Positions 33,800 through 43,015 are shown, counted from the stretch's first letter. The stretch: DNA of 64,000 bases from Hymenobacter arizonensis (GCF_900115775.1 NZ_FOXS01000002.1:1-64000); one strand, 5' to 3'. The notes: generated by a model from the letters alone, not told the origin. Made by a program: numbers and translations.

Positions 33800-35035
33800 C
33801 TACTTAAACGCCTGAATACCCGTGATATCCGCCCCCGTAATCAGCAGGTGAATATCGTGGGTACCCTCGTAGGTAATCACCGATTCCAAGTTCATCATGT
33901 GGCGCATGATGGGGTACTCGCCGGTGATGCCCATGCCGCCGTGAATCTGGCGGGCTTCGCGGGCAATGTGTAGGGCCATGTCCACGGAGTTGCGCTTGGC
34001 CATGGAGATTTGGGCGCTGGTGGCTTTGCCTTCGTTTTTGAGCACGCCCAAGCGCCAGGCCATGAGCTGGGCCTTAGTGATTTCAGTAATCATTTCGGCC
34101 AGCTTCTTCTGCTGCAGCTGGAAGGCTGCCAGCGGCTTGCCAAACTGCTCGCGCTGCAATGCATACTTCAGGGCCGACTCGTAGCAGTCGATGGCCGCGC
34201 CGATGGCGCCCCAGGCAATGCCGAAGCGGGCCGAGTCGAGGCAGGACAGCGGGCCGCGCAGGCCTTCGATGTTGGGCAGGATGTTCTCCTTGGGGATTTT
34301 CACGTCTTCGAACACCAGCTCGCCGGTGGTGCTGGCGCGCAGGCTCCACTTGTTGTGGATTTCGGGGGTGGTGAAGCCCTCCATGCCGCGCTCCACAATC
34401 ACGCCCTTGATGCGGCCGGCTTCGTTTTTGGCCCACACCACGGCCACCTGGCACTCGGGCGAGTTCGAAATCCAGAGCTTGGCACCGTTCAGCAGGTAAT
34501 GGTCGCCCATGTCCTTGATGTTGGTGGTCATGCCGCCGGGGTTCGAGCCGTGGTCGGGCTCGGTGAGGCCGAAGCAGCCCAGCCACTCGCCGGAGGCCAG
34601 CTTGGGAAGGTACTTGTTGCGCTGCTCCTCGGAACCGTACTGGTAGATGGGGAACATCACCAGCGAGCCCTGCACCGAGGCGGTGGAGCGCATGCCGGAA
34701 TCGCCGCGCTCAATCTCCTGCATGATGATGCCGTAGCTGATGTAGTCGAGCCCGCCGCCGCCGTATTCCTGCGGAATGGTGGGGCCGAAGGCGCCCACGT
34801 CGCCGAACTTCTTCACAATTTCGCTGGGGAAGTGGCCGCTCTGGGCCCACTTCTCGATGCTGGGCGAAATCTCCTTCTTCACGAAGTCGCGGATGCTCTG
34901 GCGGATGAGGATGTGCTCCTCGGTGAGCAGGCCGTCGAGGTCGAAGTAGTCGGTGAAGCCGTTGGCGTTGGTGCTGCCTTTTTGGGCGGTGTGAGATTTG
35001 GACTCCGGGGAAAGAACGTCGGCTTGGGATGACAT
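33800..35035 (-). CDS. Acyl-CoA dehydrogenase, glutaryl-CoA dehydrogenase-like
   Basis: The 411-residue flavoenzyme oxidises acyl-CoA esters at the alpha-beta bond. The family signatures are 'CFGLTEPDHGSNPGGM' near residue 160, 'YALQREQFGKPLAAFQL', and a C-terminal 'GGMGITGEYPIMRHMMNLES' followed by 'TYEGTHDIH', where Glu in YEGT is the catalytic base. The C-terminal block resembles glutaryl-CoA dehydrogenase more than straight-chain enzymes, but the substrate is not certain. The start is ATG 35035. A consensus -7 box 28 bp upstream and a terminator below make it a single-gene unit. Confidence 0.88.
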   Translation of the reverse strand: MSSQADVLSPESKSHTAQKGSTNANGFTDYFDLDGLLTEEHILIRQSIRDFVKKEISPSIEKWAQSGHFPSEIVKKFGDVGAFGPTIPQEYGGGGLDYISYGIIMQEIERGDSGMRSTASVQGSLVMFPIYQYGSEEQRNKYLPKLASGEWLGCFGLTEPDHGSNPGGMTTNIKDMGDHYLLNGAKLWISNSPECQVAVVWAKNEAGRIKGVIVERGMEGFTTPEIHNKWSLRASTTGELVFEDVKIPKENILPNIEGLRGPLSCLDSARFGIAWGAIGAAIDCYESALKYALQREQFGKPLAAFQLQQKKLAEMITEITKAQLMAWRLGVLKNEGKATSAQISMAKRNSVDMALHIAREARQIHGGMGITGEYPIMRHMMNLESVITYEGTHDIHLLITGADITGIQAFK

Positions 35036-35062
35036 AGCAGGGAATGGGTTGGGTGGGAGGCT

Positions 35063-35070
35063 CAAAGATA
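35063..35070 (-). promoter_or_regulatory. -7 box for the acyl-CoA dehydrogenase gene
   Basis: TATCTTTG on the minus strand lies 27-35 bp upstream of the ATG at 35035. Confidence 0.6.
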
Positions 35071-35260
35071 AAAGTTTTGAGACGAGCCGGCTGCTAACAG
35101 AACAGTCCGTGGCCGAGTGGGTTCCGGCTTATCCCGAATTCGTTCTTCATCTTTCCGGCGCCAAACCCCGTAGCGCATATCCGTTGCCCAGCGGATTCGT
35201 TGGGCGGGGTCGACGTTTGCGGCCTACCGCAGGGCTGGCGCACGGCTCCAATTATACCTT

Positions 35261-37081
35261 ATGCAACTTCCTAAATTCAGCCAACACCTTCACGAACGCC
35301 TGCAGGAACAGCGCCCGCAGCTCGTGAGCCGGGCCGATGCGGTGCTGTTTTACCTCAGCCTGGGGGGCTTGTTTGTGTTTCTCTACGACCTGGGCTTTGC
35401 CCACAGCGTGGCGGCCGAGCAGGTGCTCACCTACTTCTACGGGGCCTACATGCTGTGCATGATGCTGGTGCTGGTGCTGCGCTTGTTCTTGCTCAACCAA
35501 GCCGGCGTGCCCCGAAGCTGGATACTGGCGGAATACGTCCTGCTCTTTTTTGCGGCGTGCGGCGTGGTGCTCGCCTTTCTGCCGGCCCAAACCGTGCTGC
35601 CCGGCACGCTGCTGGGCCGGTACGTGGAGCAGGATCTGGTGATTCTGGCCGTGCTGCTCTACGTGTTTCTGATTGAGCTTTCGCGCCGCTCGCTCGATTT
35701 TTACCGCCTGCGCTACAACCCCGCGCTGCTGTTCATCGCCAGCTTCATCCTGCTGATTGTGCTGGGCACGGGGCTTTTGCTGCTGCCCCGGGCCACAACC
35801 AACGGCATCAGCCCACTCGACGCCCTGTTTACCGCATCGAGCGCAGTGTGCGTCACCGGCCTGATTACGGTGGATACGGCCACGGCCTTCACCACCTTCG
35901 GCAAGGTGGTTATCCTGGTCCTGATTCAGCTCGGGGGCCTGGGCATCATGACGTTTACGAGCTTTCTGGCCCTGTTTTTTCAACGCTCGTCGTCGTTTCA
36001 GAACCAACTGTTTATGCAGGGCCTCATCAACGAGGAAAGCATCGGCAACACCATGCGCACCATCGGCAACATCGTCTGGATTACGTTTCTGGTTGAGTTT
36101 CTGGGGGCCTGTTTCCTTTATGCCTGCATTGGTCCGGCCGAGATTCCGCGCCTGCACGACCGCATTGGTTTCGTCCTGTTTCACTCGATTTCGGCTTTTT
36201 GTAATGCCGGCTTCTCCACGCTTTCGGCGGGCCTCTACGACCCGGGATTCCGCTTTAACTACGGGTTTCAGCTCGTCATCATTGCCCTCATTCTCATTGG
36301 CGGCATCGGCTTTCCCATCATTTTCAACCTCTACCGCTACCTCAGGGCCACGGGGCGCAACCGGTGGCAGCAACTCTATCACCGCGAGCGGCTGCAGTAC
36401 ACGCCGCGCATTGTCAACGTCAACACCAAGCTGGTGCTGCTTACTTCAGCGGTGCTGACGGTGGCCGGCACCGTGCTGTATTTCGGCATGGAGTACAACA
36501 GCACCCTGCGCGAGCATTCGGGCATGGGCAAGGTGGTGGCGGCGCTGTTTGGCGGCGTCACGCCCCGCACCGCCGGCTTCAACACCGTGGACATGGCGCA
36601 GCTAACCATGCCGCTGGTGCTGATTTACCTGCTCCTGATGTGGATTGGGGCCTCGCCCGGCTCCACGGGCGGCGGCATTAAAACCACCACATTTGCGCTG
36701 GCTTTGCTCAATATTTTCAGCATTGCGCGGGGCAAGGAGCGGCTCGAACTCTTTGGCCGCCACATTCCGGCGAAGTCGGTGCAGCAGGCTTTTGCCGTGA
36801 TGATGCTGTCGGCGCTGGTCATTGGGCTGGCCATTCTGCTCATCAAGTTCTTCGACCCCGACATTCCGCTTACGCAGGTGGCGTTCGAGACTTTTTCGGC
36901 CTATAGCACCGTGGGCCTTAGCCTGGGCGTGACGGGCAGCCTGAGCGCGGGAAGCAAGCTGGTGGTCATCGTCACCATGTTTTTGGGCCGCGTGGGCACG
37001 TTCACGCTCATTGCCGGCGTGGTCACCAAGATTAACGACCTGGCGTATCGGTACCCTTCCGAAAACATCATCATTACGTAG
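35261..37081 (+). CDS. ktrB: Potassium transporter membrane subunit, TrkH/KtrB family
   Basis: The 606-residue protein carries the four pore loops of the TrkH/KtrB potassium transporters: 'TASSAVCVTGLI', 'SISAFCNAGFSTL', 'GGVTPRTAGFNTV' and 'TFSAYSTVGLSLG', each with the filter glycine. About 150 extra N-terminal residues with four more hydrophobic segments precede the core, as in other long Bacteroidota members. KtrA follows after 21 bp, so the two should be co-transcribed and form a K+ uptake system gated by nucleotide binding. The ATG at 35261 fits the beginning of the first helix. Confidence 0.92.
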   Translation: MQLPKFSQHLHERLQEQRPQLVSRADAVLFYLSLGGLFVFLYDLGFAHSVAAEQVLTYFYGAYMLCMMLVLVLRLFLLNQAGVPRSWILAEYVLLFFAACGVVLAFLPAQTVLPGTLLGRYVEQDLVILAVLLYVFLIELSRRSLDFYRLRYNPALLFIASFILLIVLGTGLLLLPRATTNGISPLDALFTASSAVCVTGLITVDTATAFTTFGKVVILVLIQLGGLGIMTFTSFLALFFQRSSSFQNQLFMQGLINEESIGNTMRTIGNIVWITFLVEFLGACFLYACIGPAEIPRLHDRIGFVLFHSISAFCNAGFSTLSAGLYDPGFRFNYGFQLVIIALILIGGIGFPIIFNLYRYLRATGRNRWQQLYHRERLQYTPRIVNVNTKLVLLTSAVLTVAGTVLYFGMEYNSTLREHSGMGKVVAALFGGVTPRTAGFNTVDMAQLTMPLVLIYLLLMWIGASPGSTGGGIKTTTFALALLNIFSIARGKERLELFGRHIPAKSVQQAFAVMMLSALVIGLAILLIKFFDPDIPLTQVAFETFSAYSTVGLSLGVTGSLSAGSKLVVIVTMFLGRVGTFTLIAGVVTKINDLAYRYPSENIIIT

Positions 37082-37102
37082 CGCCCTCGGGCAAAAAGCC
37101 GC

Positions 37103-37783
37103 ATGAAATACATCATTATTGGATTGGGCTACTTCGGGTCGTCATTGGCGGTGAAGCTCACGGCCATGGGCCATGAGGTGATTGCCGTCGACAGCGACAT
37201 TGCCAAGGTCACGCAGCACAAAGACCGCATCACGCATACCGTGTGCCTCGACGCCACCGACCAGCAAGCCCTGGCCACGCTGCCGCTCAGCGACACCGAC
37301 ATGGTGCTCGTGGGCATTGGCGAAGACTTTGGAGCCTCGGTGATGGCCGTGGCCAACTTTAAGCAGCTGGGGGTGAAGAAACTCATTGGCCGGGCCATTT
37401 CGCCGCTGCACCAAACCGTACTGGAGGCCATCGGCGTCGACAAAATCATCAGGCCCGAAACCGAGTCGGCCGAGCGGCTGGCCAAGAGCCTCGACCTGAA
37501 GGACATTCTCGACTCCCTGGATTTGACCGAGGACTACAACATCATTCAGGCCACGGTGCCGGTGCGCTACGTGGGCAAAACCATTCAGGAAGCCAACTTC
37601 CGCCAGAAGTACAACATCAACGTGCTCACCATCATCCGCCCCAAAGATTCCACCAACCTGTTTGGACGGACGCAGCGCAAGCCGGCGGCCATTGGCGTGG
37701 TAGCGGCCGATACCGTGTTTCAGGCCGACGACATCATGGTGCTGTTTGGTAAGATGGAAGACATCCGCAAGGTGTTGCACTAA
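37103..37783 (+). CDS. ktrA: Potassium uptake regulatory subunit, KtrA/TrkA (RCK)
   Basis: The 226-residue cytoplasmic protein has an RCK_N Rossmann domain with 'YIIIGLGYFGSSLA' (GxGxxG) and an acidic residue after 'VIAVDSD', consistent with NAD(H)/ATP-type nucleotide binding, followed by a TrkA_C domain from about residue 140. In related systems it forms an octameric ring that gates KtrB. It is the second gene of the pair, 21 bp downstream. A hairpin-like GC-rich run with six T follows at 37784-37818. Confidence 0.93.
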   Translation: MKYIIIGLGYFGSSLAVKLTAMGHEVIAVDSDIAKVTQHKDRITHTVCLDATDQQALATLPLSDTDMVLVGIGEDFGASVMAVANFKQLGVKKLIGRAISPLHQTVLEAIGVDKIIRPETESAERLAKSLDLKDILDSLDLTEDYNIIQATVPVRYVGKTIQEANFRQKYNINVLTIIRPKDSTNLFGRTQRKPAAIGVVAADTVFQADDIMVLFGKMEDIRKVLH

Positions 37784-37818
37784 AGCCGGGCGGCGGGTGG
37801 CCGTGCGCCGGTTTTTTA
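37784..37818 (+). terminator. Probable terminator after ktrA
   Basis: GCCGG-type stem halves (AAAGCCGG and CCGGTTTTTT) enclose a GC-rich, partly self-complementary loop. Confidence 0.5.
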
Positions 37819-37893
37819 CGTTAGCCGCAGCTTGAAGCCAGCCCGCCCCGGCTTGTCCGAACGCTGTTACATTAGCCGCCCCATTCAGCTGCC

Positions 37894-39633
37894 ATGAGCC
37901 ACGATAAGAAACTTAACGAACTGGAAGCCACCGCTATATGCGGCAACGACATTTCCTCGTCGTGCCTCTATGTGTCGGCGCTGGCCATTTCCTATGCCGG
38001 GCAATACGCCTGGCTGGCCCTGCTGACGGTGGGCGCGGTGTTGTTTTTGTTCCGCCGAATCTATGGCGAAGTGGTGGGTGCCCTGCCCCTGAACGGCGGC
38101 GCCTACAACGTGCTGCTGAACACCACCAGCAAGCGCAACGCCGCGCTGGCCGCCTGCCTCACCATCCTATCGTACATGGCCACGGCCGTGCTCTCGGCCA
38201 ACGAGGGCATGCATTATTTGCACACGCTGTGGCACGGGCTGCCTATTATTCCGGCCACCATGGGCCTGCTGGGGCTGTTTCTGCTGCTCACCATCCTGGG
38301 CATTTCGGAGTCGGCCATCGTGGCGGTGGGCATTTTCATTCTGCACCTCATTTCGCTCACGGTGCTGGTGAGCGTAGCGGTGTGGTACCTGGCCACCCAG
38401 GGCATGCCCAACCTTACGCTCAACTTTGCGGCGCCCGTGAAAGGCGGCAGCGTGCTCAACGCCCTATTTTTTGGGTTTAGCGCGGCCATGCTGGGCATTT
38501 CGGGCTTCGAGAGCTCGGCCAACTTTGTGGAAGAGCAGGACCGGGGCGTGTTTCAGAAAACGCTGCGCAACATGTGGGTGGTGGTCACGGTGTTCAACCC
38601 ACTCATTGCGTTTCTGGCCATTGCGGTGCTGCCGCTGGTGGAAGTGGGCAAGCACACCGAAACGCTGCTTTCGCACCTGGGCACCGTCACGGGCGGGCCA
38701 TGGCTGGGCACGCTCATCTCCGTCGATGCCGTGGCCGTGCTTAGCGGGGCGGTGCTCACCTCCTTTGTGGGCGTGAGCGGCCTGATGAAGCGCATGACCC
38801 TGGACCGCATTCTGCCCCAGTTCTTCCTGAAGGAGAACAAGCGCGGCAGCAACTACATGATTCTCATTACGTTTTTCCTGCTTTGCGTGTCGGTACTGCT
38901 CATCACCAACGGGCAGCTGGGGCCGCTGGCGGGCGTCTACACCATCTCGTTTTTGTCGGTAATGGCCTTCTTTGCCATCGGCAACTTCCTGCTGAAGGGC
39001 AAGCGGCCCAACCTGCCGCGGCCGGTGTACGCGGGCATTGTCACGGTTACGCTGGCTTTGGTGGGCGTGCTGGTAGCCTTGTTCGGCAACGTCAAGATTC
39101 ACCCCGAGTACCTGGTGGTGTTTCTGCAGTATTTCCTGCCCAGCATGGCCGTGGTTTCCATCATGCTCAACCGCATGGCCATTCTGAACTTCCTTTTGTC
39201 GACCGTGGAGTCGTTTGAGCGGCACCTGCCGCGGGCCTCGCGCCTGGGCCGCCTGCTGGTGCACCGGCAGCTGCGGCAGCTGGCCCAGCAGGAGTTTGTG
39301 TTCTTCACCAAAGGCGACAACGTGGCCAACCTCAACAAGGTGATGGCCTATGTGGTGGAAAACGAATTCACGAACAAGCTGAAAATTGTGACCCTGCTCC
39401 GCGACGGCGAGAAATTTCCCGAAGAGCTGCTGAACGACATTCGCGTGCTGGACCGCGCTTACCCGCAGGTCGACATCGATTTCGTGACCATCGACGGGCA
39501 GTTCGGCCCCCCGCTGATTGAGAAGCTGTCGGCGCAGTGGAACATCCCAAAAAACTTCATGTTCATCGGCTCGCCCGGCGACCGGTTTCCCTATCAGATT
39601 TCGGAGCTGGGCGGGGTGCGGTTGATTATCTGA
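37894..39633 (+). CDS. APC-family amino acid/cation permease
   Basis: The 579-residue protein has about twelve hydrophobic segments of the amino acid-polyamine-organocation (APC) superfamily. Family marks are 'GGAYNVLLNTTSKRNAALAA' in TM3, 'GFSAAMLGISGFESSANFVE' in TM6 and 'GVSGLMKRMTLDRILPQFFL'. A cytoplasmic C-terminal domain of about 130 residues ends 'GSPGDRFPYQISELGGVRLI', which may be regulatory. It is close to ktrAB but separated by a terminator-like hairpin, and a near-consensus -7 box (TACATTAG) lies at about 37868. The substrate is unknown; the neighbourhood suggests osmotic or ion balance. Confidence 0.85.
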   Translation: MSHDKKLNELEATAICGNDISSSCLYVSALAISYAGQYAWLALLTVGAVLFLFRRIYGEVVGALPLNGGAYNVLLNTTSKRNAALAACLTILSYMATAVLSANEGMHYLHTLWHGLPIIPATMGLLGLFLLLTILGISESAIVAVGIFILHLISLTVLVSVAVWYLATQGMPNLTLNFAAPVKGGSVLNALFFGFSAAMLGISGFESSANFVEEQDRGVFQKTLRNMWVVVTVFNPLIAFLAIAVLPLVEVGKHTETLLSHLGTVTGGPWLGTLISVDAVAVLSGAVLTSFVGVSGLMKRMTLDRILPQFFLKENKRGSNYMILITFFLLCVSVLLITNGQLGPLAGVYTISFLSVMAFFAIGNFLLKGKRPNLPRPVYAGIVTVTLALVGVLVALFGNVKIHPEYLVVFLQYFLPSMAVVSIMLNRMAILNFLLSTVESFERHLPRASRLGRLLVHRQLRQLAQQEFVFFTKGDNVANLNKVMAYVVENEFTNKLKIVTLLRDGEKFPEELLNDIRVLDRAYPQVDIDFVTIDGQFGPPLIEKLSAQWNIPKNFMFIGSPGDRFPYQISELGGVRLII

Positions 39634-39657
39634 TTGGGGCTTTAGTGATGAAGACCG

Positions 39658-39835
39658 AACGACAACTCCCCTCCTCAGATGAGGAGGGGATGTTCGCGCT
39701 TTAGCGCGGACGGGGGTGGTTGAACTCGTTGAACGACACCCGAACGACTCGCTCTAACGGCGCGACCGGCTTAACCACCCCAGTTTCCGCTTTCGCGGAA
39801 ACATCCCCTCCTTGAAAAGGAGGGGAGTTGTCGTT
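39658..39835. repeat. Nested palindromic element between convergent genes
   Basis: The outer arms (AACGACAACTCCCCTCC and GGAGGGGAGTTGTCGTT) enclose smaller hairpins in each arm, such as CCCCTCCTCAGATGAGGAGGGG and CCGCTTTCGCGG. It lies 25 bp from each of the two facing stop codons, almost symmetrically, so it may serve as the terminator for both genes. Confidence 0.85.
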
Positions 39836-39859
39836 TCGTCTTTCATTACCACAAACACG

Positions 39860-42346
39860 CTAAAACTTCAAGTTCACCGAAGCCAGGAAATTACGGGTAG
39901 ACTGCGGGAAATACCAATTAAAGGTTTCAAGCTGGCTGCTTGCGCCTAGGTAGCTGTAAGTATAGCCGTTAGCCACGTACTCGCGGTTTAGCACATTGTT
40001 TACGAGCACGGCCAGCTCTATCTCCTTCACAAAAACCGGCCGGATGGCGTAGCGCACCCGGAAATCGAGCACCTGATAGGGCACGATGCTGCGGTTGGTG
40101 TTTTCAGAGTTGTCAAGAAATTGCCGACTCACGGTTTTGTAGAGGAAGGCCAGGCGCAGGTTTTTCACCGGCTGGCCTTCCAGCGTGTGGGCCGATACAG
40201 CGGCCGGCGAGTAAGAAATAACCGACGTGCGAGGCGTGGCGGCCACCGGGTTAAAATCGGCGTCGTAGGTCACGTCCTGGTAGTTCAGAATGCGATTTTG
40301 GCTCAGGGTGAGCGTGCTGCTGAGGCTGATGAGGTCGTTGGCCGATACGAAGCCGGTGAGCTCCACGCCGCGGCGGTAGCTGCGGGCCACATTGGTGCGC
40401 AGGGGCGCGCCCACGTCGTTGAGCTGGCCGGTGGCCACTAGCTGGTCGCGGTAGTTCATGTAGAAGCCGTTGGCTTCCAGGCGCACGGCGGTATTGCCGC
40501 CCAGCAAGTCCAGGCCGGTGCGGTTGAAACGGTAGCCGGCTTCAAAATCTTCGAGGCGTTCGGGCTTGGCGGTTTGGTCGCCGGCGGGGCGGTCCACAAA
40601 GTCGGCGCGCACGGGCTCGCGCTGGCCTACGGCGAAGCTGGCGTAGAGCTGCTGGCCCTCGGCTAGGGCGAAGGTGGCGCCGGCTTTGGGATTGAAGAAG
40701 GTATAGCGGGCGCGGGTGGCTACGTCGTTTTGGTCGTCCTCAATGCCAGCTATGTTGTACCCAATGCGGCGCAGCTGCAGGTCGCCGTACACGCCCAGGC
40801 GGGGCAGCAGTTGCCAGGTGGCGCGGGCGTAGGCGTTGTAGTCGGTTTTGGTGGCGTTATTGAAGTAGTAGCGCTGGCGGCGGCCAATGGTAGTGGCGTA
40901 CTGCGCCCAGATGATTTCGCCGTAGTGGTCGTTGTCGAACTTGTTGGCCGCGCCGCCCAGCGTGGCCTGGAATTTATCGTTATCCTTGGGCTGGTAGTTC
41001 AGGGCGAACGTGCCGCCATAGAAGTAGTTATCGAGCCACTTCTGGTCGATGAGGTCGGTGCGGGTGATGGTTTGGTTGCCGATTACCACGTTGGGCAGGC
41101 CGTAGGCCGAGAAGCGGCGGCGGGCCCGGAAGCTTTCGTAGTAGCCGAAGCCGCGGGTGAGGTGCAGCGCCGCGCCAAGGTTCCAGTTTTCGCCCAGGCC
41201 CTGCGAGAGGTGCAGCTGGTAGTGGTTCTGCTGGTAATTGTCGGTCTGGTTGTCGTAGGTGTAGTAGCTGTAGCGGCGGCCTTCCTGCAGCACGCGGGCG
41301 GCGTCGGGGGCGGTCAGCTCGCCGTTGTCCACGTAAGTCTGGAGCAGGGCGCGGTTGCCGGTAATGGCCGGCTCGGGCACACCGTTCCAGGCCTGGTAGG
41401 TTTTTTCGCGGCCTGAGAAAGTGATGAACTTAAGCAGCGTGTTCTTGGCCTGGTAGCCAGCAGCGAGGTAGTACGACTTCAGGTCCGACGAGGCCCTGTT
41501 CATGTAGCCGTCGGTGGCGATGCGCGAGAGGCGGCCATCGATGGTGAAGTGCCCGCCCAGCAGGCCGGTGCCGAACTGCACGTTGTTTTTCCAGGTGTTG
41601 AAGGAGCCGTAGCTGTTGTTGGTTTCGGCGTAGGCCTCGCGGCGCACGTCCAGCGTGCTGATGTTGATGCTGGCCCCAAAGGCCGCGCCGCCGTTCTGGC
41701 TGGTGCCCACGCCGCGCTGCACCTGCAGGCTGTTGATGGACGACGCCAAATCGGGCAGGTTCACCAGAAACGCCCCGCGTGATTCCGGGTCGTTGAGCGG
41801 CACCCCGTTGATGGTCATGTTAATGCCGATGTTGCTCGTGCCCCGGATGCGGATGTCGGTATATCCCACGCCAGTGCCGGCATCGGAGGTCACCACCACG
41901 GAGGGCGTTTGGTCGAGCAGGTAAGGCAGGTCCTGGCCGAAGTTGCGCTTAGCCAGGTCTTCGCGGCCCAGGTTGGTGTAGGCGGTGGCGGTGCGGTCGC
42001 TGGCGCGCTGGGCCGTCACGAGGGCTTCGCCGGTGAGCACCGCGCTGGGTTGGAGCGGGGCATTCAACAGTTGTTCGGCATCTTGGCCCTGCACCTGCCG
42101 CACCAAGGGCTCGTAGCCCAGGAAGCTGATGCGCAGCTCGTGGCGACCAACGGGCACGGCCGGCAAAGAAAAAGAGCCCGTGGTGCTGGTGGCCGGGCCT
42201 GCAGCTCCGTCGAGCAGAACGGTGGCCCCGGGCAGCGGCTCGCCGGTGCGGGCGTCGGTAACGGTGCCGGACACGGGGCCTTGCGCCCATGCCGGCGCGG
42301 CAGTCAGCACGCACAGCGCTGCCCCCGCAAGGAATACATTTTTCAA
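39860..42346 (-). CDS. TonB-dependent outer-membrane receptor, probably for thiamine
   Basis: The 828-residue protein begins with a signal peptide (MKNVFLAGAALCVLTAAPAW), then a CarboxypepD_reg-like domain ('VSGTVTDARTGEPLPGATVL'), a plug domain near 'RIRGTSNIGINMTINGVPLN', and a beta barrel that ends in a final aromatic strand ('STRNFLASVNLKF'). A TPP riboswitch lies just upstream, so the likely substrate is thiamine or a precursor. The ATG at 42442 is within the riboswitch core and cannot be the real start; TTG at 42346 gives the signal peptide. Nothing else of thiamine metabolism is next to it. Confidence 0.85.
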   Translation of the reverse strand: MKNVFLAGAALCVLTAAPAWAQGPVSGTVTDARTGEPLPGATVLLDGAAGPATSTTGSFSLPAVPVGRHELRISFLGYEPLVRQVQGQDAEQLLNAPLQPSAVLTGEALVTAQRASDRTATAYTNLGREDLAKRNFGQDLPYLLDQTPSVVVTSDAGTGVGYTDIRIRGTSNIGINMTINGVPLNDPESRGAFLVNLPDLASSINSLQVQRGVGTSQNGGAAFGASINISTLDVRREAYAETNNSYGSFNTWKNNVQFGTGLLGGHFTIDGRLSRIATDGYMNRASSDLKSYYLAAGYQAKNTLLKFITFSGREKTYQAWNGVPEPAITGNRALLQTYVDNGELTAPDAARVLQEGRRYSYYTYDNQTDNYQQNHYQLHLSQGLGENWNLGAALHLTRGFGYYESFRARRRFSAYGLPNVVIGNQTITRTDLIDQKWLDNYFYGGTFALNYQPKDNDKFQATLGGAANKFDNDHYGEIIWAQYATTIGRRQRYYFNNATKTDYNAYARATWQLLPRLGVYGDLQLRRIGYNIAGIEDDQNDVATRARYTFFNPKAGATFALAEGQQLYASFAVGQREPVRADFVDRPAGDQTAKPERLEDFEAGYRFNRTGLDLLGGNTAVRLEANGFYMNYRDQLVATGQLNDVGAPLRTNVARSYRRGVELTGFVSANDLISLSSTLTLSQNRILNYQDVTYDADFNPVAATPRTSVISYSPAAVSAHTLEGQPVKNLRLAFLYKTVSRQFLDNSENTNRSIVPYQVLDFRVRYAIRPVFVKEIELAVLVNNVLNREYVANGYTYSYLGASSQLETFNWYFPQSTRNFLASVNLKF

Positions 42347-42427
42347 AAAGATTTTGGCCTTACATAATGGAACACGCCGGCGCCCCAGGGGTCGGAGCGG
42401 CAGCGGAAACGTCCGCGGATTGTTTAT

Positions 42428-42505
42428 TCCCTTCGCCGGCATTACCCGGTTCAGGTTCGATGGGTATCATCTCAGCCGCCTTCTTTGCGAAAGCAGCACC
42501 CCTAA
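42428..42505 (-). promoter_or_regulatory. TPP riboswitch (THI element)
   Basis: On the minus strand the order is GGGGTGC, then GGCTGAGATGATACCC, then ACCTGAACCGGGTAATGCC and GGCGAAGGGA, which is the conserved core of the thiamine pyrophosphate aptamer. When TPP is bound, expression of the following gene is expected to fall. The gene downstream is the TonB receptor. Confidence 0.92.
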
Positions 42506-42513
42506 ACAGGGCG

Positions 42514-42521
42514 CAAAGGTA
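42514..42521 (-). promoter_or_regulatory. -7 box upstream of the TPP riboswitch
   Basis: TACCTTTG on the minus strand matches the consensus and lies 9 bp before the aptamer. Confidence 0.6.
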
Positions 42522-42688
42522 CAACTCCCGCTTTGGTACGACAGCAAAAATTTGGCAATAGACTCCGCCGGCCGCAACACATCCCTTGGTCGTTTGTTGA
42601 AAGTCAATTAATTTAGAGACGTCGGCCGGCGCAACGCCAGCGGCCGAAGCTTCGTTTTAAGTTTTGCACCGCCCTAGCTGCTTCCGCC

Positions 42689-42913
42689 ATGTTTAGCCTC
42701 ATTTACGCCGTTGCTTTCTGCGCTTTCTTCCTCTTTATGCTGGTGCTCCCTCGTCGGCGGCGCGCCATTCCGCCTACCCCGCCGCACGATGGCGACGACG
42801 ACGGCGGCGAACCACATGACCCCGGCCTGCCCGACCTGGACTTGCCGCCCGGCATCTCGCGGCCCATCAACGACTGGGAACCGGACTACAACAAGCGCCG
42901 GGTAGGCGTATAG
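42689..42913 (+). CDS. Small hypothetical membrane protein
   Basis: The 74-residue product has one N-terminal hydrophobic segment ('LIYAVAFCAFFLFMLVLP') followed by RRRR, then a tail rich in Pro, Asp and Gly ('PPHDGDDDGGEPHDPG') and 'INDWEPDYNKRR'. The basic residues after the segment predict that the tail is cytoplasmic. I recognise no family. A strong rightward terminator at 42967 supports a short transcript ending here. Confidence 0.5.
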   Translation: MFSLIYAVAFCAFFLFMLVLPRRRRAIPPTPPHDGDDDGGEPHDPGLPDLDLPPGISRPINDWEPDYNKRRVGV

Positions 42914-42966
42914 CGCACTTCGCGCACCCGAAACAGAAATCTAGCACGTTTACTTCGTGTGAACTC

Positions 42967-43015
42967 AGGAGCAGCTTTATGGCCACCGAAAGGCCGTAAA
43001 GCTGCTCCTTTTTTG
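42967..43015 (+). terminator. Terminator after the 42689 gene
   Basis: AGGAGCAGCTTTAtGGCC pairs with GGCCgTAAAGCTGCTCCT and is followed by six T. The stem is nearly perfect. Confidence 0.9.

Noticed and set aside
34010-35032. Long plus-strand frame opposite the acyl-CoA dehydrogenase
   Set aside because: The minus strand encodes a complete enzyme with catalytic motifs; the plus frame is a GC-driven shadow.
35252-36382. Long minus-strand frame opposite ktrB, rich in Gln, Lys and Ala
   Set aside because: The plus strand has all four K+ pore loops. The minus frame is low-complexity and has no family features.
38464-39264. Minus-strand frame opposite the APC permease
   Set aside because: It is rich in His, Arg and Gln with no recognisable domain, as expected of a complementary shadow.
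42347-42442. ATG start at 42442 for the TonB receptor
   Set aside because: It lies within the conserved core of the TPP aptamer, and the added residues are not a signal peptide.
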